From contig ARYC01000819.1 of the NCBI GenBank assembly GCA_000711775.1, positions 1-64,000 of the forward strand: a stretch of DNA of 64,000 bases, written 5' to 3'. The notes below the pieces were generated by a model. It had not been told where the DNA came from, searched no databases, and worked only from the letters and a program-made list of their open reading frames with translations. Made by a program: the position numbers and the translations under genes. Shown in pieces: positions 56,859 through 64,000 of the stretch (positions within the stretch are counted from its first letter, which is position 1; the number at the start of each line of letters is the position of its first letter). This stretch comes from Oxytricha trifallax. Lineage: Eukaryota > Ciliophora > Spirotrichea > Sporadotrichida > Oxytrichidae.

Positions 56859-57649
56859 TCACATATTAAACTGGCCCATAAATGGGTTTAGCTTCTCTTT
56901 CTTCTCCTCTTCTTATGGCTTGCTTGGGCCCATATTTCTTCTCTTTGTGCCAGCTCCTGCATCTATGTTCATTTCATCTGGCTTTTAAACATCTTTATAA
57001 AGTCTCTTGCTCACTTCATGAATTTTCTGTGACTTTCTCTCTCTATGAACCTTAGCATGCTCTTTCATAAGATATATACCAGTGCCAGATTTTCCTACAA
57101 AGTTATATGTCAAAGCTTACTTGAAAGATAAGGATGCTTCTTAAGTTCCTCTAGCCAAGCTGAGCTTATAAGAATGCCTTGCTTCTTCTAGTCTTCAGGA
57201 GAAATAGAATATCGTTTCTTATGTGCTTCTTCAATAATTTCTCTGAGATAATCCTCTTTTATTGTACCAAGAACACCAAAGAAGAAGTTCCTCTCTGGGA
57301 GTTTATTAGAGAGTTGTTTCTTGGTAGGAAGGTAAACTACCACTTCCTCATCTTACATGGCATCCTCATAAAGATTAGTGACTGAAATCTCAGGGTAGTT
57401 GGGAATTTCGATTAGTTTAATCTCTTTATTTTTAAAAGCTTTCTTCTCCTCACAAAGTATTGCTTTCAAGAATGAAATTTTGGTACCTTCCATCGTAGGA
57501 AGGAATAAACCAACTGTATAATATGTTAATAGTCATCAAGTTATCTTACCATGTAAAGTTAGGTATCGATAGAGATCTTCCTTACTTCTGAATCTTGATA
57601 TCATTTCTTGAGCCTCGACTCTTTTCATTTGATCATTGAGTGATTCCAT
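56859..57649 (-). CDS. TBE 22-kDa protein, complete, two introns
   Basis: Unknown-function protein found in all TBE families. Start MESLNDQMKRVEAQEMISRF at 57649; the exons join after removal of a 36-nt intron (57514-57549) and a 26-nt intron (57095-57120), both GTAAG...AG. Identifiable blocks are LIEIPNYPEISVTNLYEDAM, NKLPERNFFFGVLGTIKEDY, YSISPEDQKKQGI and a Lys/Glu-rich tail with NIDAGAGTKRRN. TGA at 56859-56861, six bases from the transposase stop. About 230 aa. No catalytic motif recognised. Confidence 0.9.
57095..57120 (-). other. 26-nt intron in TBE 22-kDa gene
   Basis: GTAAGCTTTGAC...TTGTAG on the minus strand; same length and position as 282-307 in the other TBE copy. Confidence 0.85.
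57514..57549 (-). other. 36-nt intron in TBE 22-kDa gene
   Basis: GTAAGATAAC...ATACAG on the minus strand; contains an in-frame TGA and must be removed to join YLTLH to VGLFLPTMEG. Confidence 0.85.
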
Positions 57650-57816
57650 CTTTGTTCCTCTTCCTATTAATGAATTTCAAATTATAACTTATAGACTTCT
57701 GGATCCTATTGTTTAAAATCTTACTATTAAATATGGGCATCTTATAGGAGGTCAACCCTGCAAAGATACGTGGAGAAAGTTTGCAGAAGCTGTAACAAAC
57801 TGCAGAGATGGAGCTC

Positions 57817-58050
57817 CATTTTTATCAATTTAGTTCCATTAAATTAGTACTAAATTTGTTTAAATTTAATTAGTACTGGTACTAAATTCGTTTAATTTTA
57901 ATTGGTACCAATTTAATAGTACCAAAACTTAATTAGTACCTAGTTTTAAACTAATGAGGTTTTAATGGAAAAGTTCCAAAATGGTTCAAAACCTAATTGG
58001 TACCAGTACCAACCTGAATTTTTTCTAAGTTGGTACCAAAATTAAAAATA
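57817..58050. promoter_or_regulatory. Repeat cluster between divergent TBE genes
   Basis: AT-rich spacer between the 22-kDa (minus) and 57-kDa (plus) genes with about ten variants of AATTAGTACC / AATTGGTACC, including several GGTACC palindromes, in direct and inverted orientation. Placement between two divergent starts suggests binding sites for an element-encoded or host factor (inference); the C2H2 fingers of the 57-kDa protein are one candidate. Confidence 0.5.
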
Positions 58051-58215
58051 TTAAGCATGAATTTAGAAAATTTATAGTTATAAACTTAGTATAAATATGA
58101 TGTCTAACGCCTAAGAATCACCCATTGTTGTTGCAGTACCAACTCCTATACAAAGTTACTATAACTAGAGAGGTTATTAGAGCTTTATAATAGAAATTTA
58201 AATTTGAATTTAAAC

Positions 58216-59664
58216 ATGGCGGCTAACTTAAATCGCAAAGCAGTCTCTCTTGGCAGTGGATAATCTTAGCTAAACTTTGGATAAACTAAGAAGCCAGAGA
58301 TCATATACATTGAAAAGGAGCCAGAGCTTAAAGCTCTTGAGTTTGAATCAGAGGTGTTTGTTCTAGAAATAAATATCAGGAAGCAGAGAGCAGAGATAAG
58401 TATTTAAACGCTAATCGAAGATGTTGAGGAGTTAAAAGAACATCTCCCACTAGAAAAGATTAAAGAATTCTAATGTGATGAATGCTAAAATTTCTTCTCA
58501 ACTGATTCGAGCTTGAAGAGGCACATCAAAGAGATGCACTCTGGGAGAGCTAAGATATATTTTAAGCACGAAAAGGTCGATGGCAGGTATTAGTGCACGA
58601 CTTGCATGAAGTCTTACACTCACTCAGCTAAAGTTAAAAGACACATGCAAAAACATCATTTAAGTGAGTTTTTAATGCAAGATAAAGAAACATAAAAACT
58701 TATACCAGCCAAGAGAAAGTCCAATACTGTAGAGTCTTAAAGAGAGCAGGAAGAGAGACTTAAGAAGCAGAAACGTTTTGAGTCAATGAACCAACCAGCT
58801 AATGAATTATATATAGCATGCTTGTAAGAGAGAGCTATGTATATACCTGCATTAAATGCAGTAGATCTCAGTTTTTGCATTGACAACTATTTACATATTG
58901 ATGTGCCTAACAAGGCAAAACTCATAGTAGTTGATGAGTATGCTTATAAAGTATATCCTTTCAAATATCTTATTAGGAACGAGCAGTATCAAAATGAGTT
59001 TGCCAATGAATACATAATACTAAGAGAGGCTCATAAAAGGTAATGCAAGAACTTGCTTAAACTCGATGGAGTTATTCTTGGACATGGTTTTATTGCACTA
59101 CGACTTAAGAAATTTGAAATGACTCTAAGAGATTATCTCTACCATAATAGATACCCAGATGACTTGAATGAGATACTCACGGAAATGACCAAGGGTGTGA
59201 AAGAGCTGCATGATCTAGGGTATGTTCATAGAGATTTGAAGCCAGAAAATGTAATGCTAAATCTCTGTCCTTTAGAAATAGTAGTCATTGATTTCAATAG
59301 AGCAATAAGGTAAGAAATAGTGACTTTAGCTAAAGTGCTAGGCACACCTGGGTACTTCCCAATAAGAGAGAAGTGGACTAATGGCTCTGTTTAGTGGGAT
59401 GTCTGGGCGGTAGCAGCAATTATTTTAGAGTGCGATATGGAAAGTATGTCGTACTTCGGAACAAAGCAAGAAAAGTAATCAATAAGCATGGCTGTTAAAC
59501 ATATAAAGCAAGAAGATGTATGCACTTAGATTAAGAAAATGGTTGAGATGATCATAGTAAGAGCTCCAGCATATCCAAGATCATCATTAGAAGATATACT
59601 TGAAACATTAAAGAGAGCTAAGTTCAAGAGATACCACAAAGATAAGCAGATAAAATTTGTTTGA
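58216..59664 (+). CDS. TBE 57-kDa zinc-finger/kinase-like protein
   Basis: 482 aa from MAANLNRKAVSLGSG, uninterrupted. Two C2H2 fingers lie at about residues 86-150 (CDECQNFFSTDSSLKRHIKEMH and CTTCMKSYTHSAKVKRHMQKHH, each with C-x2-C and H-x4-H or H-x4-H spacing). The C-terminal half resembles a protein kinase: an N-lobe region around LIVVDEYAYKVYPF, the catalytic loop YVHRDLKPENVML intact, and a following VVIDFNRAIR where DFG is replaced by DFN. GTPGYFPIREKW fits the activation segment. A short upstream ORF (58097-58207, MMSNAQESPIVV) precedes it in another frame. DNA binding by the fingers is expected; kinase activity is uncertain because of DFN. Confidence 0.92.
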
Positions 59665-59718
59665 ATTAAGCACATTAATACTCATTAAATATTCATTAAA
59701 TTCACATAAAACTTGCGT

Positions 59719-59803
59719 TTTCTCTACTAACCCCAATAAGACCCCAACTATACCCTACAAATCAAAGCACTTATAAACCTCACTAAGGGGTTTTGGGGTT
59801 TTG
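59719..59803 (-). repeat. TBE right terminal inverted repeat (85 bp)
   Basis: Exact inverted copy of 55686-55770, ending in G4T4-type repeats and followed by the ATT duplication. Confidence 0.97.
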
Positions 59804-59806
59804 ATT

Positions 59807-60088
59807 CATTTATCTTAAATTCATTTGATAGATTAAATAATTAGATGATTATTTAATTGGTGGTTTTATTCTTTTTTCCCATTAATGAGAATAAAAAAGA
59901 TTTTGCATTATTTGCATATTCTTATAAAGAATATTTGAATTCAAATTAACTCCTTGATATAATAGTAATCACCTATATTGAATTCTAGTAGATTTTGATT
60001 TTCTATATATATATATATCCAATAAAAATCTATTACTTTGAGTGAGTAATATTATAGTTTATAACAAATAATATTGCTTTTATATAAT
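59807..60088. other. AT-rich spacer right of TBE
   Basis: Includes a short (AT)n tract near 60006-60017. No gene seen. Confidence 0.5.
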
Positions 60089-60349
60089 GGATTACACTTC
60101 AGCAATAGTGAGTTTTACTTTGAGAGTGCTGATGCTAAGCTACGTTAGTTTTTTATTACTAGGGGACACTTTAGTGTTGAGATGACTACTACTGTTTTTA
60201 AGTAAACAACCCGACCATCTTGTTTTAATTTTGAGATGAGCCATGCTGAAAGAGATTATTAGTGTGAATTTATGTCTGGGGTGGCTTCTTATCTATTTAT
60301 TAAGAATTTACGTCATTTGACTAATTAAAAGCATTAAAATATAGTTTGA
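60089..60349 (+). CDS. Unknown protein, last MDS
   Basis: An 86-codon open stretch with coding-like composition, including EFYFESADAKLRQFFITRGH, VEMTTTVFKQTTRPSCFNFE and MSHAERDYQCEFMSGVASYL, closing with TGA at 60347-60349. No ATG fits the frame locally, so the start must lie in another MDS that I could not identify; the TBE may have inserted near it. Family not recognised. Confidence 0.4.
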
Positions 60350-60466
60350 TGTTGCTATAAACATGATTGGAGTAGAATAAAAGAATCTATATATTCGTGA
60401 TATCAGTCTTAATTTAACATTTAAGATTCTATAGAACATCTCATTTAAATTAATAAGTAACGTAGT

Positions 60467-60706
60467 ATGTTAAATTCAATCTGTATCGAAACTACTAAGA
60501 GCCTAGCCGAATGCTTAAAATATTGAGAAGGGATATTGGGCATCCACTATGAAGTCATTTTTACCTGTTTTTCCAAATTATAAGATGAAATCTTTTAGAG
60601 TTTGCTTTTTCCTGCCGTCTAATTCTGGTATAAGCTAGAAGTTTATATATTTATTTTATTACTGTAATGCTTGGAAATACAGGAATATCCAGATATTTTA
60701 TGTTGA
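60467..60706 (+). other. Uncertain ORF with one internal TGA
   Basis: The frame MLNSICIETTKSLAECLKY, TGA (60524-60526), EGILGIHYEVIFTCFSKL and onward to TGA 60704-60706 looks partly coding, but a second frame over 60548-60730 (MKSFLPVFPNYKMKSFRV) is equally open. It may be one or more MDSs of an unresolved gene or a decayed gene. No family recognised. Confidence 0.3.
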
Positions 60707-60917
60707 ATGTTGGACTATAAAAGATAAAATATCAATTTGAATGTTAAATTTAAATATTCACCAAACTTATTTAAAAACATAACTAAAATAAGGCTTTTAC
60801 TTTTTAATAGTAAAATTAAACCTTAAATCTAGTCACTTTGGAAATGAATTGTTTATATATATATAGATATCAGTGTTTGTCTTCTGAATGCTTAGTTATA
60901 ATTTTTTTGCTGCATTT

Positions 60918-63900
60918 TCAATAATCTTGAATGAGTTTTTCGTATCTTACCATATCCCCTGACTTGTAGCTTTCTAAGTTCTAAAGAAATATTTTAATAT
61001 AAAATATAAATTACTTTGTTTTCTAGACTGACACCGATTAATTTGAAGACTTTTGAGAGATTTTAGGTTGAAACTAAGCCAGTTTAATCAATATCGAAGT
61101 TTTTAATCATTTTCATTATGAGGTAATTAATAAATATCAAGTAAAATAAGATTTGATACAAAATGGAAAAAGTTTCTCATATTAATTTATATGAGTCCTT
61201 TATTTGAGACAACGGATACTTTGGTTGGAATAATAGATTTCCCTTGATTTAGAAGCACACTCGTGGATCCACTTTTCATTAAACCTTTACCACCGTTCAT
61301 CAAGTCACCTCTCTCTGTCATTGGTGGTTTTCTAATAGGATCAAGCAAGAACTAATTATTGTGAGTAACATGCATAGCTTTAAGTTTTGAAGCAGCGAAT
61401 TTTAGATTTTTAGCTTTAGTTCCTGGAATGAAATCCATTGATTGTTTATGTAAACCAAGTTGTTGAGAAAGCTAGATGTAGTTTATGTGATCGTCATCCT
61501 CACCAAAAATGTTTTGCAATCTTTTCAGCTCTTCTCTTGTCATGTATACTCTATTTTTGGAAACAGCATTTTAAAACTCAATTGCAGCTACGCTCCCTTT
61601 ATTATTGATATCTACTTGAGTCAAAGTTCTGTAAATATTCTTCCATTCATAAGCTAATCTTTGTTTAATGATGTCAAGTGGGCCAACAATGGGCACTTAA
61701 CTTCTGTATGATTCAAAACCAGAAGATTTTCCTCCAAATACACTAGCTGGGCCACCTCCATTTTGCATTTCTCTTTATGGACTTGGAGATTGACTATTTT
61801 ATCTAAAGTGGTTTTATTTTCTTTATAAAGCCCCTTTTGGACTTTCAGTAGTTTTAGGTACATTTTATTACTGCTCAAGTGGTTTAATTGGATCTAATAG
61901 AATTCTAGAAGTCATATTCATTGCCTTCTAGTCTAAATTACGCTTTATATCAGGATTTAATGTTTTTGAGAATACTTGATTCATATCAGTAAAGCTCTTT
62001 CTCATCTAATTATTTGCATTTCTTGAGTTATTTTGCTCAATCAAATTAGCTATGGCACCCATTCTTTACCCACTAACAGGTGAAGATGGACTAAAAGTGA
62101 CATCAATATGCTCTTTCAGAGAGTTTAACTACTCTTAAACTACAGGGGCTGTGTTGTAATTTTCAAGTTCTCTTTATTTAAGTTTTTATAGAAGTTAAAT
62201 GTTGAATCTCTTATAATCAACAAGCTATTTGTTCTAAATGCTGCTAAAAGGTCTTAAGACTTTGTTTAAAGTTTTACCATCAAGTTCTCTCTAGTAGTGC
62301 TGTTTGAAAATTTTATTCATCTCGTTTATTAGGACATAGCCATTATTGTCTTTATCTATTTTTTTGATATCCCTCACAACATTCGCTAATTTGTTATCTC
62401 TAAGGATCATTTTAATGAGAAAATCATCAGTAATTGAATCTAATTTTGCAGTTTGTTATTGAGCCATACCTCCTAGTGAAGCAATTGCATCAAAATCTTT
62501 GTAATTTTCTTCATCTTCCTCATCTTCTTAAGCTTCTAGATTGACCTAATCATAGATTTTTCCAATATGCTAAGTCTTCTCAAATTATAGCAGTTTTTCC
62601 ATACTCACTTAGATTTAATCTTTAGTCTGATCTACTTTTTAAGCATATCCATTTATGAAAATTTTCATTTCTTTCTCAGCCAATATAATGCCAAATTATT
62701 TTAGCACTTGTTCAAGTTATGCTAAGCTGATTTAAGAGGAGTTTGAATTAGATTTCTATTGAACTTCGCTGATAAACTGTAGAAATTGGTCTTTTCCAAG
62801 CTTTTTATTTACTTTAACCAAAATGAATTAATCTGCTTTATTCTTGAAAATTGTGTAATGCAAGTTACAATATTATCCCATTCCTTTCGTGTTATTCCAG
62901 CAATTTTCAGATTTGCATGTCCTCTGTTTAGCAGGCGGTATATCCTACCTAAAATACAAAAACTCTTCTGGAGAGATATACTTTCCCACACTCTGTTGTA
63001 AGTCTTCGTAAGTTATTTTTCCATCTTTGTCATGATCCATGAAATCAAAAATTTCTCTAAATTGCTCTTCTGTTATTTTCAAACTCCAATGATTCAAGTA
63101 AGTTCTTACTTCTTAAGGATTGATTGCTCCATTTTTACCTTTGTTTAAGTCAGAGAAAGCTTTCTTAATAGATTTCCATTAAAGAGAGAATTTTTCAAGT
63201 ACTGTTTTCATTAGATTGTTATTGATGAGTTAATCTGTGACTATCTAAACAGATTTTGCATTATTTTCAATTTGCTTCCTAACATTATTCTCGTATAATG
63301 GATTTTTTACTGAGTCATGTCTGAAGTAAAAGCCTTCGCATGGTTCAATCGCAGTGCCCATCCACTTACAGAAATCTTTGAAATCAATCTTACCAACTCT
63401 TTTAGAATCCCTGTTTCTAAGCATTGTTTAAATTTCCTTGAAATCAGCGTTTGCTCCATAAAACTTTGCAATATCTTCTGCTGTGATAAACCCATCATAG
63501 TCTTAATCTACATCCAAGAATGCTTTTCTCACAGATGTCCAATTATTTGCGAATTTCGCTCTAATTTAACTCTCCATTTATCTAATTCTATCAGAGATGA
63601 CTTAAGAAGACTTTTTGTCATCTTTCATATTTAGCAATTCGTCTTATTTCAGTTTATCTTCTGCATCGTGATCAATTTGTGACCCCGCACCATTTTAATC
63701 TCTTGAAGGGAAAAACGTCTTCTTAAAAAGTTCGAAGTCCATTGAGCCGTCAGGTCTCTGGTTGAAAATCCTTTCTTTCTTGAAAAATTCTGCTATTTCT
63801 TCAGTTGAAAAGGGCAAGCGATAGATAAGTAAAGTTTTAAAGAAATCCTATTCATGAACAATTCCTTTTCCATTAAAGTCCATGTCTGAAAATGCCTACA

Positions 63901-64000
63901 ATAAATTAAAGTGTAAGATATCAAGCAGATTCGTTATATCTCCCACAAATAATATAAATAGTATCCGAGCATTTGCATTTTAATGCTGAGTTATTTTAAG
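60918..64000 (-). CDS. Large multi-EF-hand protein (5' end beyond window)
   Basis: Minus-strand calcium-binding protein entering from the right edge. Successive EF-hand-like units appear: FSDMDFNGKGIVHEQDFFKT, FLDVDQDYDGFITAEDIAKF, SKRVGKIDFKDFCKWMG, FSDLNKGKNGAINPQEVRTY, FDFMDHDKDGKITYEDLQQS, IDKDNNGYVLINEMNKIF, LTQVDINNKGSVAAIEFQNA and FDIDQTGLVSTQNLSKVF. Several loops keep all Asp/Gly ligands (DHDKDGKITYED), others are degenerate. Low-complexity linkers include KSNSNSSQ and NPDIKRNLDQKAMNMTSRIL. C-terminus GDMVRYEKLIQDY, TGA at 60918-60920. Resembles long axonemal or cytoskeletal EF-hand proteins, but no specific family is claimed. Several IESs remain inside. Confidence 0.85.
60977..61025 (-). 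other. IES, 49 bp, pointer TAGAAA
   Basis: Pointer (TTTCTA on +) at 60971-60976 and 61020-61025; excision gives FKLIGVSLESYKSGDMVRYE at the C-terminus of the EF-hand protein. Confidence 0.88.

Larger units (their letters stand above)
55686..59803 (+). mobile_element. Complete TBE transposon, 4118 bp
   Basis: Bounded by 85-bp inverted repeats beginning CAAAACCCCAAAACCCC and by ATT on both outer sides (55683-55685 and 59804-59806), a 3-bp target duplication. It holds three genes in TBE arrangement: transposase (+), 22-kDa gene (minus, convergent with it) and 57-kDa zinc-finger/kinase gene (+). The inverted repeats are identical over all 85 bases by my reading, implying recent insertion or purifying selection on the ends. 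The transposase has one premature TGA; the other two genes are intact. Confidence 0.97.

Noticed and set aside
62809..62991. Alternative minus frame LNRGHANLKIAGITRKEWDN
   Set aside because: Plausible composition, but the neighbouring frame runs continuously into VNKKLGKDQFLQFI and the following EF-hand segments. I could not decide with certainty, so it is not listed separately.
1..64000. Scrambled (permuted or inverted) MDS order
   Set aside because: Looked for inverted MDSs and pointers out of order in each recognised gene. All resolved junctions are colinear; the unresolved fragments at 2154, 24180 and 60089 are not enough evidence.
1..64000. Bacterial features (operons, ribosome-binding sites, CRISPR, tRNA or rRNA genes)
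   Set aside because: The genetic code, introns, telomere-type repeats and IES structure are ciliate nuclear; no tRNA- or rRNA-like sequence or regularly spaced repeat array was seen.

Overview
The window reads as germline (micronuclear) DNA of a spirotrich ciliate, very probably Oxytricha trifallax/Sterkiella or a close relative. Four observations support this. (1) Reading frames are continuous only if TAA and TAG encode Gln and TGA is the sole stop. (2) Two TBE-type transposons end in C4A4 telomere-like repeats and sit at ATT targets. (3) Nearly every recognisable gene is cut into macronuclear-destined segments (MDSs) by short AT-rich internal eliminated sequences (IESs). (4) At each well-resolved junction a short direct repeat (pointer, 3-10 bp) joins the two MDSs in frame once one repeat copy and the IES are removed. 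All CDS spans below are germline spans that still contain IESs. No convincingly scrambled (permuted or inverted) gene was found; the MDSs I could order are colinear.

Layout. 1-1738: end of a TBE with an intact 349-aa DDE transposase and the 3' part of the 22-kDa gene. 2154-2402: a small Cys-rich ORF in otherwise empty AT-rich DNA. 4266-13936: a tandem family of MFS-type transporters, one fragment plus four full genes, all on the + strand. 14139-16531: two minus-strand proteins of unknown function. 16678-19108: catalase. 19330-21501: a CDPK-like protein with an RIIa docking domain, a degenerate kinase core and EF-hands. 21756-28173: an unknown membrane-type gene, a small gene and a long coiled-coil protein. 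28249-30003: a RING-plus-MORN protein. 30261-31827: mitochondrial sulfide:quinone oxidoreductase. 32713-38239: a TTLL-type tubulin ligase with a long Q/N-rich tail. 38765-43199: a WD40-type protein. 43332-44895: a Q/N-rich protein. 44966-47431: a cyclic-nucleotide-binding protein. 47856-48697: ANP32. 48900-50633: an IES-free unknown. 50764-54850: a tubby-like protein. 54978-55552: a small Ser/Gln-rich protein. 55686-59803: a complete 4118-bp TBE with 85-bp perfect inverted repeats and the 42-, 22- and 57-kDa genes. 60089-60706: fragments of uncertain genes. 60918-64000: a multi-EF-hand protein running off the right edge.

The genes do not form a pathway; in the somatic nucleus they would lie on separate gene-sized chromosomes. 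The common theme is germline DNA structure. Besides TBEs and ordinary IESs there are three foldback (MITE-like) elements sitting exactly as IESs inside genes (5277-5727, 20583-20844, 53929-54478) and a stray telomere-like G4T4G4T3 tract 25 bp upstream of the pseudokinase start. Together they give snapshots of the transposon-to-IES transition. The strongest protein-level oddities are the RIIa-pseudokinase-EF-hand architecture, the RING-MORN fusion with one in-frame TGA, the cyclic-nucleotide-binding fold split by long insertions, and a 20-bp direct-repeat-bounded frame break in ANP32.
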